Shown here one piece after another: positions 11,690-24,616 of a DNA stretch of 64,000 bases (the stretch's first letter is position 1; each line of letters starts with the position of its first letter). This stretch comes from Plazaster borealis. Taxonomy: Eukaryota > Echinodermata > Asteroidea > Forcipulatida > Labidiasteridae. The position numbers and the translations under genes are program-made. The stretch covers positions 31,582,234 through 31,646,233 of the forward strand of contig CM037472.1 in assembly GCA_021014325.1 (NCBI GenBank). Reading direction: 5' to 3'. A model generated the notes under the pieces. It made no database searches. It was not told the DNA's origin and was given only the letters and a program-made list of their open reading frames with translations.

Positions 11690-14600
11690 TCCTTAATGTA
11701 TCATAATCCAGATTCCTAAAGAGTAAACAGGATCTGAGCTCAAACCACTCTGACCACACCACACCACAACAACATAAATAATATATACACATTTTTTACA
11801 ACATACCCACAAAAATGACCTTCGAAACCCGAACACAGAAAGACTTTTTAATAAATCACAGTTCACATATTGTATATAAAAGCAATTTTTGTGCACTGAA
11901 CTGTTATAAAGTAAGAACTTTTTAAAAAAACATGACAATCAACTGTTATCAGCAGGACATCAAAACAAAATTGCAGCAGTTAGTTCATTAACATTGATCT
12001 GGAAACCTTGGGATACCATAGTCTTATGAACATTGGCCTGATTACAGTACAGGATTAGTCCTCTAGTGGCTAGTTCCGCTAGCCGTGACCTTAACCTAAA
12101 ATAATGTCTTTCCTTAAGGAACATTGATGACAAATTGACATGATGCAAGCTTCCATTAAAGATATACATACACGTCAGTCAAAATTAGTCACTTTACACA
12201 TGAAAGATGAAGTGCAACAGGAAGGAGATGCAGGAACATTTCAGGATTTTGACAGAAACCAAAAAGAAGAAAAAAAAACAGGAGCAAACTCACCCTAGAA
12301 AAAATACTATTACTCATTCAACACAGAGCTGAAAACATACAGCTCTACTTTTCTGTGGGCCCCCCTTATCAGCAGAACCAATTTAAGAGATGACATAGAT
12401 GAACAAATAACTGATGGGAAAGAATCTGTTACATATTGGTTTTTAACAAGCGCGCTACTTGTCAGGAGTTTTTCTGATTGTATAATTTTTCGCTTATCTC
12501 TCTTTGGCTTCTTAATGTCTGAATGAGATGGGATGAGTTGCCACAAAGTGAAGAAAGACATTGCCATAACCTCTAGCTTTCCGTTTGTGTTAATGTGGAG
12601 ATTTTGTAAACCCCTTAAAATCGTAAAAACGTGTTGCCAAAGTTGTTTAGGGGACCTCATCTCCCATGTACTGGGTTTGCTAGTGCCATATCACACCTGG
12701 TTTAAAAGGCAAGCCCCTAACCTGTTGAAACAAATATTCGGTAAATTCACTCAATTACTTTTTTTGGGGGGGGGGGGAGCAGAAATTGCGGAAATTGGAC
12801 ATTAATACAATTTTCATGAAATGAAAAAAATTGAAGGCTTAGGTAAGTTTTGAATGATCCCTTACTTTATTTCTCAAAGAGGTTGGCCATTGGTGCTGAG
12901 AAGTGTGGTGTTGTTTTTTTAACAGTGACAGCTGACAATTTTCTATTTATTTTCGCATTTCAAACTTTCTCAAAAACATTCCTTTAGAAAATGTAATGTT
13001 TTCTGCAAGTTTCTAGGTACTGTAGTCAGTATACGTATTGTCCAAATGCATATTTCTTTGACTTCTGCCTTGGCAGATTATGCTGAGTCTGGATTCAGTT
13101 GTTTCCACAGCATCTTGGTTTCTTTTAGGGATAAAATAAAGTGTTGTCGTGCATAATTTAAAATTTACGTCCATTACTCCCTTGGTACAGAATGCTTGTA
13201 TAATTGGCTCCCTTGACCGCAGGTGGAACACATTTTCAAAATTTCCGTTATAGGCTTGCAGTTGATCTGATAAGGAGAGTGGATAAGTTGGATAAATTTG
13301 CTCCAAAAGCATTGAGGGCGAGTAGTTCATGAATAACCTCACAGGGCTTCAAAGTTACCCTGGACCACAGGCCCAAGGACACGGATTTTAGCGACGTCGG
13401 GCCAGTAAACTCACGACCGGACAAGTCTGGCGGTCTTGTGTTTTTATTTGAATAGCAATACCTCAGTGTGTAAAATATCATATTACAAAGAAATGATGTT
13501 CAAATATTGACTTTCACTTTCAATTCTGTTGAGTATTAACAAAAAATAGTGATTTAAAAATATTTCTGTTCCAGGGAATATTTTGAGCTACAAGCCCTGT
13601 GGTCTTGTGGTTTGTCCCCAAAAATATTGAGTCCTCATCAAAGATGGGTTTGTAGAGATTTTTGTAACATTTTTTGTGTATTATATTTTATTTATTTATT
13701 TTTCTTTGCGATGGAATGTAAAATAAGTGCAAGTAAACCAGTCACCCTGAAAAGCGTTTCAATTCTGAAATCAAGTTGTTCATTTGTTGAAGACCAAGCA
13801 TTTTGTTGGTCGAAATTTCAGAGAAACAAAATAAATTCTATGACTAAAGTGCTGTGATAACGGTGGGTTTTCAAAAGAGGCACAACGGACACATCATCAG
13901 CACACCTGGTCCTTCATTCCTGAGGGAGAAAAGTTACCGTTCTTTAAACAATGGCATTGCTATTAGTAAGGAACACAAAGTCAGAAGGTCAAGGGGTTAT
14001 GGAGGTCATGGCTTACATTGGCTCTGTGTCACTCCAGACCATGTAAGAGGTCCTCCAAAATTGTCAACATTTTTTAAGGTGGTTCAGAGAGTGCATGTGC
14101 AACTTTTTTTAAGAAGCCCTCTCCCCTCCAACCACAAATATGCATAATAGTCTTACTAAGTCTCCCCCAATGCCTACTTGATTTCTCAGTAGGCTTTGTC
14201 ATTTTTGTTTTTCCTCCTTAGAATCTACTGTAGAAACATCAACATTTGTGTACACCTTTTAAAGTTGTACACGGTTTCTTACCCCCCCCCCAACACACCC
14301 CATATTGTACTCTTTGTATGACCATAACAATATTTGTATAGCCCTCTTCGCTTTGTAACAAACACCTGTACTTCTTGTTACCCCAGAGAGCGGGGTTAGT
14401 TCTTTTGGTTTTATCTGGGTCCCCTTTAAAGAAACCTCTGAGTATTCTGAAAGTACAGATGAGCCTATATCCTTGAGACCCTACCCAGATGTAGAGGAAG
14501 ATAGGAGCAGGTTTCAATAAGAATGTGATGAACCATACAGGCACAGTTGTAGAAAAACAACTTTAGTTTATTAATCAGTTTTGGCAAGCAGTCGCCATAA

Positions 14601-14995
14601 TGAGACTGAGAGGTAGGATTTATATTGACAAGTTCACGTATGACATGTTTCACATATGCGTTTAGGTACTTTATTTATTTAGCCATTAGTTACAAAGGCA
14701 TATCCAGAGAGATATTTGCTGGAGGAGACACGTATTCTTAGTACCATCAACTTGCTGTTCAGACTCTCACTGCACCCCCCTAAAAATGATAATAATACTA
14801 ATAATATTTATAAAATAAATAAATAATGAAATATTTTGAACAATAATAATAATAACAGAAATAATAATTTTTTTATAATTATTTTTTTAATTTATAATTA
14901 TGTAATTAATTAGTTAATTTAAATTTGATTCGAAAATTAAAGATGAAAAATTAAGAAATTTAGAAGAAAAAATGCTGCTGAGAGCCCACCTTATG
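11690..14995. other. non-coding DNA, no gene seen
   Basis: No supported gene. Frames of up to 116 codons (12310-12660, minus) were read and not recognised. It contains a dispersed repeat (13342-13625), a G-run at 12764-12778, a C-run at 14282-14291 and an AT-only stretch at about 14790-14930. Confidence 0.5.
13342..13625 (+). repeat. dispersed repeat with GGGCCAGTAAAC core, copy 2
   Basis: It starts CAGGGCTTCAAAGTTACCCT, contains GTCGGGCCAGTAAACTCACG and GGCGGTCTTGTG, and ends around AAGCCCTGTGGTCTTGTGG. Copies lie at 3873-4275 (same strand) and 38715-39132 (opposite strand). Confidence 0.65.
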
Positions 14996-15029
14996 TAGAA
15001 TAGAATAGAATAGAATAGAATAGAATAGA
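14996..15029. repeat. (TAGAA)n pentanucleotide repeat
   Basis: About seven near-perfect TAGAA units are followed by TTTATTTATTGTCC. Such tails often mark the 3' end of a non-LTR retrotransposon read from the other strand (inference); no reading frame survives beside it. Confidence 0.8.
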
Positions 15030-15686
15030 TTTATTTATTGTCCACGTTAAAAAACATAGAAACTTGACATCCACTGGCCAAGGTTTGTGTTTGGCTTGAG
15101 TGGGAGACTGGGGATACAATTAAGTTCTGTTTGTCAAGAGTTGTAAAAACATGAACAATAACTCAGCTTTTAAAACTCTAAGACTGTTTGTCCATTCTTT
15201 CATTGATTCTCATCGAAACAACACATTTTTCCTGATGTCAATGTTGCATTGATACCCTTGGAAACAGAATAACACATGCTTATCAAAAATCCAAAAATTG
15301 TTACCATACCACTTGCGTAAACAACCTAACACTTTTATGACAAAAGTATAGGGAAAAAATCTAAAAATTCTTCCAATCACAAGAAGTTCTTCTGAAGTGG
15401 GGGTAGCTTGTTAATTTACATCTAATAGCATGCAATAATTTCATATGAACTTGAGTTCAGAAAAACTCTCTGGAAACAGTACTTTATATTAATTAATTTC
15501 TGACACTAAGAAAAATAGCTGAGACTTTCAATGGTTGTTTGTACATAGATGTATCTCAGACCGTTATATTTAAGGAGTGTGAGTAGAGTGCAGTAGTGCT
15601 CCTTCTCACTCCACACTTCTTAACCTTGTCCAACGAGTGCTAAATATAGAACTAACAAAAACTTAAAGTGGATTTTAGAAAATATT

Positions 15687-16195
15687 TGGGAAAACCCCCA
15701 TAGTTTTATTTACAGCAGGAAACAACTTTTTATGTTGGGTTTTATTTGCTTCAGTCATATTTTTTGACAAAAATTAACAATCTGCCAATCTGATATGCAC
15801 GTATATGAGTTGTTGGAGGTAATATACGTGTTCAAATTCAACTTTATGAAGGGTTAGATTTGTTAAAATCTTGTTATAATGTCACTTTTTAGACTAATGT
15901 GTGAAATTTGTAGTCAATAGCTCTCCTCGTTATTTCTTAAATTTTGGAAAACCCCCATATTTTTATTCACAGCAGGAAACAACTTCCTATGTGGCGTTTT
16001 ATTTGCTTTAGTCTTTTGATCAAAATTAACATTCTGCCATTCTGATATGCACATATGAATCGTCGGAGCTATATATACAAGTTTAAATTAAACACTATGA
16101 AGGTTCAGATTTGTTCAAATCTTGTTTTAATCTCACTTTTTAGACTAATGTGTGAAGTTTGTAGTTAATAGCTGTCCTTATTATTTCTTGAATTT
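15687..16195 (+). repeat. diverged tandem duplication, unit about 255 bp
   Basis: Unit 1 (about 15687-15944) and unit 2 (about 15945-16195) each begin GGAAAACCCCCATA. They share CAGCAGGAAACAACTT, TCTGATATGCAC, TTCAGATTTGTT-type and TTTTTAGACTAATGTGTGAA blocks in the same order. The copies differ by many substitutions and small indels. No ORF spans the units. Confidence 0.85.
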
Positions 16196-16614
16196 AAGGG
16201 CTGATTACTTTCTAAAGAATGAATTTTTCTCCACAGACTTTTTGTTTAAGAACATAGGACTTGAGTCTGTTTCTTGTGTTAATCTTCAAATCAATTACAT
16301 TGAATATGTCTGTAAATTTGACAACATTAACATGAATCTTATTTTCTTTAGCTGCCTCAAGTTCGGGAGCAGCATTAATTCATGTTTCCGCTTTTCAATC
16401 TTATTCACTAAAATGCCGCCCGAGGAGTTTCACGTCACTACAATAAACATGTTGCAGGCAAAATTTCCTGCTGATTTCCGTGGAATCTTGTATGTACCCT
16501 CAGTGTGACAGTGATATTTATACATGAACTGCTGTCAAGGCTAGATTTCATGTTTCTTTATGCGACGTTTCCGCCCACTCGGTGACCTCATTCATGTTAC
16601 TAGGCTAGTTCATC

Positions 16615-16779
16615 ATGGCGCCGGCCACGGCCATGTCCCAAGAAGTGTTCACAGAGATGATGCGACCTTTGAACCCTTCTACACAAACAACGGCAGATAT
16701 GCATGGTACATGCTCGAGAATGAACGACGTGGCTCATGTTTCGAAAAGGTTGACTACTATGTATTTTGACCCAGTGTGA
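16615..16779 (+). CDS. candidate small ORF, 54 residues, unknown
   Basis: ATG at 16615 in good context (ATC before, G after) opens a 54-codon frame ending TGA at 16777-16779. An in-frame TAG at 16606-16608 precludes a longer start. The product begins MAPATAMSQEVFTEMMRPL and ends KRLTTMYFDPV. It is mixed in composition, with one Cys, no membrane segment and no signal peptide. The local base content is higher in G+C than the surroundings, and codons look unbiased rather than AT-driven. I do not recognise the protein. It could be a real microprotein, the coding tail of an exon, or chance. The opposite strand is also open here (16600-16815), which weakens the case. Confidence 0.3.
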   Translation: MAPATAMSQEVFTEMMRPLNPSTQTTADMHGTCSRMNDVAHVSKRLTTMYFDPV

Positions 16780-18954
16780 TTGAATAATCGTTAGCATCAC
16801 AAAATGTTTTACCACAAAAAACTTGTCGGAGATTGTGTCGAGCTCTAAATAAATAGAGAGTGCACATTGCGTACCAATGAAACAGTGTTGCAGATTAGGA
16901 ATTTCTGTATGAAGGAATTAGTTGTGATTAAATTAGACATCACATGAATCTTAGAGGACTGCGGAGAGTTAAACTAATTAAAGTCAAAAGTGCATGTTGC
17001 CTGCGAAGGTTCATGATTTGCCGGTGTTCTTCTTTGCTTCGAGGTATCCATTTTTATCCAATTACTATAATTGTCAGAGTATTTTTGTTTTGTGAATCAT
17101 GGATTGAGAGTGATTCCAAGAAGACCTTGAATTGGATTTGGATCATAAACATTGATGAATGTAAACCTAGATTGTTGTCCGAATGAATCCCCCGAAATGG
17201 CCCCCCCAAAAAAACAGACCAGTGTACTTCATGACATTCAACGCTAATTAGTTTTCAATTTGTGAAGTTGTTGTAATCAGACGAACTCGATGAAAAAAAT
17301 TGACCCGTGTTCTACGGTGTTACCCTTATCCACTATGTATAAAGCACTGATAAAGCACTGCATGCTGTGCACAGACATTATTAGCCTTTGAACTCCTGTT
17401 ACTTGCATATCCGGCCATCCATAATGATGAATGTATGCGCATGGCTTATGTCCTATTTTGATCTGCCCACAAGTCCGTGTCCCCCCCTTGATGGTCGGGC
17501 TCTTTTTTTTCTCTCTCTCTCTGGATTTTCTTTCTCTCAGTCTTTCCCTTTCATTCTGGAAATGAGATTGATCATAGTACGATGTCTCACTGCCCAAGGC
17601 ACATTCATGCTTCAGCTTGACCTGCTTTGGTGACCACATCCCTGTTAAGTCATCGCTGCGTTTTTCACCCTTCAACCCATGTTTTCTAGAGCGGATGTAT
17701 GAATCTACCCCCCGAAAAAATTAGCATGGGGGCGTGACGCATCTTCCTTCCATGCTCGGATAATTAAGGCTCAGCAAGACAGAAATGCCAACTGTGGTGA
17801 TAGAAAGAGGTGCCCATAATTGAACTCAAATTGTGACAAAACTGGCTCTTTATCATGGCATGATTAGATAGTGTTGGTTACGTGAGCTTTTCCCTTCTCC
17901 AGGAGTGTAATATTGTTCTGATAAAATAAAAAAACATTTTTTAACTAAGTACAAGTTTGTCTTTTTTTCTTCCTTTTTAAAAATATTAATGGGTTTTTTT
18001 TTTTAAGTAATTAAATGCTGTTAAAGGTAACAGCGGATTTCTTGCTGCGACATTTTGTGTACAGGTTGTTCTGTAAGGATGCAAATTGCTTTGTTTTCGT
18101 TTGTGTTTTTAAAGCAGAAAATATGAATGTACAACACAGCATGTGTTGACCTTGTTTGGTAAACATCCAGTCCTTTACATTACAGCGAATTATTGATCGT
18201 TATGTTCCCAATCCTGGTTGATATCATGGCGTATGAGCTGACAGGTGTGTTGATGTGGTCAAGAGTGACGACGGAAATATTTAAAAAATGTCAGCATGTG
18301 CTGACAGTGGTCCTCCCTGCAGAGTTAATACTCATAAGATTAAACAATTTTGATCAGAAAATAATATCTGTAGATGGGGAGGTAAGAAAATGTAAATCTA
18401 GGATTGTTATTACATAAACATGTTGTTTTCAGGAAGTGGTCAATCGTAGCTCTTGGTCATGACCAGTAAAGAAAATCCATAGCTTTTTTTTCTAATTCAG
18501 AACATAATCGTTATGATTTGATTGTAATGCCGACAGACTGTGAAAGTCTCACGCGAATTTGAACTTTGGTGTGCACATTTGTTTCCTTATCATGTTAAAG
18601 CATTTTAAGGGAAACCCAAGGTTAACCAAAATGCTGGAACATGTGCTAGACTCGCATAGTCCATTGTCCTGAGAGTGACATCATTGTGTTTGAATGTAAT
18701 CTAACAATTCAATTTCTTTGGCCTCGCAAAATGAAAAATAAGCTTATCATATTATATACGTGATATTATAAAACATAAAACATGACGAAGCAACTCAAGC
18801 CTGCAAGCATTATTCTTGAAAATCCAAAGTACTTATTTCATTGCACTTTTCAGACTACGCAATTTGATGGTATAATTTTGCATCGGCCTACACTATTATA
18901 TGATGCCACATTTTCTGCTTAAACCACTTCACATTTTTATTTTAAAAGATTGTA
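16780..18954. other. non-coding DNA, no gene seen
   Basis: Nothing supported on either strand. A CT-rich stretch lies at 17500-17550 and a C-run at 17199-17206. The minus frame at 17277-17675 is largely the complement of that CT tract. Confidence 0.5.
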
Positions 18955-19560
18955 CGTGCCCACCCACGGTATTATTTTTCAGAACTTTTTAGAGCTCCTT
19001 GAGGAAACGTTTTCCTTTGAAAATATCATTGCCACAATGAAACCCTGACTTGACAAAGGAAAGACAACAAAGGTTCTCATAATTTGTTCCGTAATTTGAT
19101 GTTGTCGTGTGAGAAAATTGAGTTGGCACTCGTCGTGATTCGCAGAACCTCGGCCGTGAGCTACGGCTGAAAATCTTCCATGGTATGCTGGAATCTAACG
19201 CACAGACTTACCTCCCATTGAGCTGAATATAATGACGAACAATGGTGGTCCATTCTTGTATGCCACATTTGTATAACAATAGGACAAAGGTCTGAAATCG
19301 GGGGTTACACAATAACCAGAAAGGGATTTTACAAGGCAAGAATTTGTTGTCGCTATTTGTACTGGTTAAACGAAGCTAATCACAGTAGGTGCACGCTACA
19401 CACTGGAAAGTCTGTGTTCGCATGTCGGCAAAAAATCAAGGAAAATCCAAAGTTGTTCCGGGCATTAACAAATGTCCGCCGTAAGTCGTCCAACCAAAAT
19501 TGCGTTTAAATACGTCATCCGACGTGAGGTGGTTAACCCTTTATAAACCATAGTGGCCGC
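18955..19560 (-). repeat. 600-bp dispersed repeat, copy 1
   Basis: It is a reverse-orientation relative of 62811-63310. Matching blocks, written on this strand, are GTGCCCACCCACGGTATTAT, GAAACCCTGACTTGACAAAG, CTTCCATGGTATGCTGGAAT, TTACCTCCCATT and GCATTAACAAATGTCCGCCG-type. The right end ACGTCATCCGACGTGAGG resembles a short relative at about 22800-22910. No ORF runs through it. Confidence 0.7.
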
Positions 19561-19999
19561 AAGTGGCTTTTACCAAAATGCCCATAGCAGCCGCAAATGG
19601 CTTCAAGATTTGACCATTCACTCAAGAGGTCAAAGTAAAGGTCGTGACCCAAAATGAATTACTCCAATGTTTCCTATGTTAACATAGTATCCCAATTTCT
19701 AAAAAAACATAAAATGTCTGTTGCCTGATATTTTGTTAATTTTTTTTAATGAAAAACATTGATTTAAAAAATGAACAATATTAGCGATTTCTGGGCATAA
19801 TTATGGTGATGTTTATACAGAAATGAATTGGTTCATACATGCGAAACTGAAGCAAATTTTCTTGTGTTACAAATGCAGAATTGATTGTTTGCGTCACTGA
19901 AATTGGCCAAGCCTTGTCCAAGGTCCGCTATGCCACACTAGCCATGAAACATGAAGTTTGGGCAAACTGCATCATAAAAGTACTGTGGGTCGTCCATGC

Positions 20000-20276
20000 A
20001 GTTTTGAAACCTTGTGCAAGAAAATGTTGAAAGAAAAAACACCCTTGTTGTACAAATTTGTGTGCTTTCAGATAGGAATAAAAGGCTTCTTGCAAGAAGT
20101 CTTTTATTATTTTAGTGAGAAATTACCATTCTCAAAAACTACGTTACTTCAGAGGGATTCGTTTTTCACAATGTTTTATACTACATGTATCCACAGCTCT
20201 CCGTTGCTCGTTACCAAGTCAGTTTTTATGTTGATATATATTTTGAGTAATTACCAAATGTGTACAGTGCCTTTAA
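20000..20276 (-). repeat. 5'-truncated TTAA MITE, AGGCACTG sub-type
   Basis: The retained end reads AATTACCAAATGTGTACAGT then GCCT and TTAA (20273-20276). Upstream it carries the family centre with CTTCTTGCAAGAAG, then CTCTCCGTTGC and ACCAAGTCAGTTTTTATG. The other terminus is missing. The small frame across it is part of the element, not a gene. Confidence 0.8.
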
Positions 20277-22203
20277 TTAGCACAAATAAACTCTGCCCAA
20301 AAAACTGAAAGGCAATTGAATGGACTCGTGTTGACTCCCTGTACAGTACTGTCACAGTACACTGGGAACCGGCAGGGATCTGAATCCCGGCGTGGCTCTA
20401 CTACCACGGGGAAACTTCCTGGAAATAGTACAACTGCCTTTGAAAGGGTTTAAACGTCGCTATGCATTCTCTTTGCTAGGGGAATCAACCGGCCTTTCCC
20501 TTTATATTCCATTCCATTAAAATTCCATTAATCTTCTCGTTTGTTTTTGTTTTGGAAGAGTAAATTATTCCTTTCCTTTTTATGGACACACCATTACAAC
20601 AAACCTGTGAAACTTTCTTCTCTGAATTTGATGAAATTTTCATTGACGGAGCGCATTCGCTTTTGTTGGGACAAACAGGGAAAGTGGCCTGAAAATGTCC
20701 GATGTCTGGCCGTAATTTCACACTCTGCGGTGTTGGTATTGTTAGGGGATTTTATGCACATGGCATACAACATTTGTATGCACTTCTAAAGTTGTTCATG
20801 ATCTCAGTCGCCTCCCCCCTAACTATTATCAGGGATTAGAAATTTCAGACTTTTATCGGAATTCAGACTTTTAATTTGTCTGCCTAGAGAGAAAAAAATT
20901 GTTGTCAACCAATTATTTTCTTGAGATGTAAAGAAATCCTGCTCTTTGGTCTGCTATGTGCTCACTACTCCAGGGGTTACCAAAAGGTGGAAATGCCATC
21001 ATTTCAACATACCCCTGAAGATTTGTATCCTAGTGTCAGATTTTTGTTTGTTAGCGATGACCCTAACCCCTGCATTATCTGATCTGTATGACCGTAGAGA
21101 TTAAAAAACTTTGGACAGCCCCTTTCCATACCTAATTTTTTGTTTTAATAATGCCTTCTTCTCCTCTGAAACTGTTGTAGTAATACCTGTATGGTTTTGT
21201 AGAGACAACATGTTATCAATAATTCAACCAATTTGAACCCCAAGAATAGAACCCTCAACGTACACGCTGGTGGTGCCTGATTAACTTATCGACCAGTAAT
21301 CTATGGTGTTGCTACAATTCCCCTTGACATCAATGTAATATTTTGCATTCACCTGTGCAATGTATTGTGCTGTTCTTATTTGCATAATTACTTCCATGAT
21401 TACTCCCCGTCTTATACGCGAAAGAGCTTAGTGCAGACTGCACAGTTTTAAAATGCAAACTCAGTACATCAAACTGCATGTATTTAGAACCCAGGGAATA
21501 CTGAATGTTATTTGGGAATGTCATAACTACTCAAGTCAAGGTCAGTCCTCTAGATGAATAAGATATTATCAAATTGATCATAGCAGCAAACATCCTGGAG
21601 CTTTTTTTTTAATTTTTTTTTTTATTTTTTTTTAATCTAAGCCTTGAAACAAAAAATACAGAATCCTCTCAGACCATTTCTGTCATCCATCAATGAGAAC
21701 TCCATCATTGATTTGTACAACAAATTTCTGTATTGAAAACTCTCTTTTTTTCAAGCTTTATGGATGCAGGCATGATATTCTTCTAAGTCTGATTTCCAAA
21801 AAAAATTGGCCCTCAGAAAAATTAGCAAACCTGTTATTAAATAGCCTGATAAGTTAATTGAAGCCACACTATAGTACATGTTGGTTTGCCTTTTTTTCCC
21901 CTATTTTTGACCAAAGGCCGAACATCATGCCTGTTTAGGGAATGGTAAACACTTTTTTATTGGCATTGTCTCCATGTGGTTTGTTTGTTTGTTTTGATAA
22001 TTACCAAAACTACACCATATTTTGTTCATCGTGATACAAAGACGATAAATTTCTCCTAGACATTTCAGTAAAGTTTGAAGGATAGACTACATCATACACA
22101 AGAACCTAAAGGCTGTGATACACAGTTGTTGTTGTTTTTTGGGTTTTTTAACAGCAAATTTATTTCAATCTTCTTTTTCCAATAAAGACGCAATACTACT
22201 ATC
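20277..22203. other. non-coding DNA, no gene seen
   Basis: No recognised protein. It contains T-rich runs at 21600-21640 and an inverted-repeat element at 21767-21933 (listed). Confidence 0.5.
21767..21933. repeat. inverted-repeat element, CAGGCATGATATTC family, copy 2
   Basis: The left terminus CAGGCATGATATTC is mirrored by GAACATCATGCCTG at the right end, giving an element of about 167 bp. The other copies are at 2320-2519 and 35428-35604. Confidence 0.7.
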
Positions 22204-22579
22204 CTGTGGAAATAATAATAATAATAATTATTATTAATAATATTATTATTATTAATAATTATAATACTGGATTCTTATCTAGCGCTTTATCACACCCCTA
22301 GGGGCGTTTCAAAGCGCTATGGAGCTATGTTTTTGAAGTATGATACCCTTTTCCTTTATAGCACCAATGGTTTACAAGGTGCTGTGGCGCAATATGCTGC
22401 CGATCAGACCAGGAACACCGGGGCGAACCCCTTCTCTTTATGATAAGTGCACTGGGTTCTTTTACGTGCATTACACAACACACAACACAAGTGTCACGAC
22501 CGGGACTCGAACCCACACTCTGCTGATCAGAAACACCCGAGCTTGAGTCCGATGTTCTTATCTGCTCGGCCACGACACG
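22204..22579 (-). mobile_element. tRNA-Leu-derived SINE, copy 1
   Basis: On the minus strand the head (22492-22579) reads as a tRNA-Leu-like molecule: box A region TGGCCGAGCAG, an anticodon-loop CAA within GGACTCAAGCTC, a long variable arm and box B GGTTCGAGTCCCGGTC. The body contains GTGCACGTAAAAGAACCC-type sequence and AGGGGTTCGCCCC. The 3' side ends in an ATT/AAT simple repeat (22209-22262). It is a SINE and not a working tRNA gene, because the head is fused to a conserved body. Confidence 0.85.
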
Positions 22580-23426
22580 ATACGATTTTAGAAATCTTAT
22601 CAAATTTGGTTTCTGAGAACGATTCAAATTTCGGTTTTGTGTTTTATGTTGGATTTTGTGGATGTTTGTGTGTGCTTACATGTATCTCAAGACGGCACAT
22701 TGACCGAAAACAAGCCAAGTTTTTTGGGGGCTGGTTTTTTCTTGCATTGTCGGTATTCAGACAGAAATATTTCGTAGGACAACTTGTACTGGTGTCAACC
22801 TTTAACCACTTCATGTCTGTATTTTTGTATGTTTGCCGTAACTCTGTCCCAAAAGATTTGTGGATAAAGACGTCATCCGACTTTAATTGGTTACGAACCA
22901 GTACTCAGATTTAAGAATGTTCCATGGGGTTCCTATCGTTAGCAATCTTGTAAGATCTTACCTTTAAGTTCAAATTACAGTGTCACGTTAGTTTTCATGG
23001 AGGGTTGATGTAGTGTGAACATACACAAGTTACGCTCAGTCCTCACATATAAAAGGTTGCCCCTAGGAATTAAACATTTAAGAAAAAGTGCAACACTGAT
23101 GTTGGTGTCGCACTTTCTATTCAACACCCCCCCCCCCTTCAATTGTCAATGGACTGTGCTAGTCTCGCGCCTATTCGAACATTGCGACCGTTAGAGTGCG
23201 CGAGTTTGTTTCCTTCACACATTAAAGCAAAATACGTTGGACCAAAGGTGTCCCAAAAATACATATATATATGCAAGTTGAAATTCGTGAAATTCTTGTA
23301 CGTGCAATTACTTCTTTATTATTATTATTTTATTTTCTAAAACAATGTTTTTGGATTAAAAAACCCAAAAATGTTTAGTGCCTCAGTAGTTGTAGATGGA
23401 TGGAGACCTACATTTGTACCAAGACG

Positions 23427-23741
23427 GGGTTCTCCCCAGGTTTTGTCAGAACTGTGGGGCAATCTTGACCAAAGTTTTGGGATGTTTGGCCGAAGCGCGC
23501 TGAATTGAAACAAGGTCCTCTTTCTATTCGGTGTTTTTCTTGGTTTTCAGAGCCCTACTTTGCAATTTGGAGCAATAATGCCTTTCTTTTCATGTTTTTT
23601 GTGAAACTACCGTATTAAAAAAATCAAATATTTGTTTTGTGTATCGGCCGAATTGTTTTGCATATAGGCCCAAATTTGCGCGTATCGGCACAATTCGCGT
23701 CGATCGGCCCGATACGCTAGCTTGTGCATGGGGAGAACCCT
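23427..23741. repeat. inverted-repeat element, GGGTTCTCCCC family, copy 1
   Basis: GGGTTCTCCCCAGG at the left and GGGGAGAACCC at the right delimit about 315 bp. The interior has GATGTTTGGCCGAAGCGCGC, then several variants of CGTATCGGCCCGATACG. The second, shorter copy is at 24411-24616. Confidence 0.7.
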
Positions 23742-24410
23742 GCAAAGCAATAAGATTAAAGAGACAATTTCTGCTGGTTTACAAAGATAGAGTCTACTTT
23801 TTAATTTTTCCCAATTGGGGATGTTGCAGTCAATCTTTTGGCATTATAGAAGGCAATTGTAGAGAGAGAAAAAAGTGTTCTTTTAAAAGAAAGAAAATTG
23901 CAAAGGGGAGATCCTGTACATTACGAGGAGTGTTGAAAGGAATAGAGGATGGACTATGTGTAATACACCTAGCATGTAACATGAAGGTAATGAATTCAGT
24001 TGCCATACAGTTGACATGATGGGAATGCATAGGTCTACATGTAGGTCTACATATTGTGAGAATCCCTATAAGCATAGGTGACTCGTCAAGCTCGTATTTT
24101 CCCAAATTGAATTCCCAGTCATTCTTTGTGCCTGCTCAGATAGTTTGGTCCGTTAGTTTCAGAAGATAATTTAATACTAAGATGTCGTGAAAGGTAAACC
24201 TCAAAAATAAAGGGATGATGTTAAAAAAAAAATGGTTTGTTCAATCCAAAGTGCGCTTTCTGCGTCAAATGATTTTCAATCTGAATAATACATGACATTG
24301 TTCTAGACTCAATGTGTTCTTGAGTCAGAAATTATCAAATCCCAATCTGGAAGGAAGTGGCGTAAACAGACATTTTCATTTGGGGGGGGGGGGAGGCCAA
24401 GACATATATC

Positions 24411-24616
24411 AGGGTTCTCCCCCAGGTTTTTTGAAAACTGGGGGACATTCTGGACCCAAATTTTTGGATGTTTTGCCGAAGCTCGCTGAATTTAAATAAG
24501 GTATTCGGAATGTTTTCTACTGTCTTGGTTTTAAAAGCTCTACATAAATTACGTTTTGGGGGTGTTTTTTTCCGCACGTATCAGCCCGATACAATATGTG
24601 CATTGGGGAGAGCCCT
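24411..24616. repeat. inverted-repeat element, GGGTTCTCCCC family, copy 2
   Basis: It runs from AGGGTTCTCCCCCAGG to GGGGAGAGCCCT. The interior GATGTTTTGCCGAAGCTCGC and TATCAGCCCGATAC match copy 1, which carries about 100 bp more of the CGTATCGGCC-rich part. Confidence 0.7.

Noticed and set aside
12310..12660. 116-codon minus-strand frame
   Set aside because: A possible LINE C-terminus was considered, but the diagnostic Trp-Asn-Ser-Leu-Pro type motif is absent.
22492..22579. Possible tRNA-Leu gene (also at 28551, 31802, 38600, 41950 and 59364)
   Set aside because: Heads are imperfect and always joined to the same non-tRNA body, so they are SINEs.
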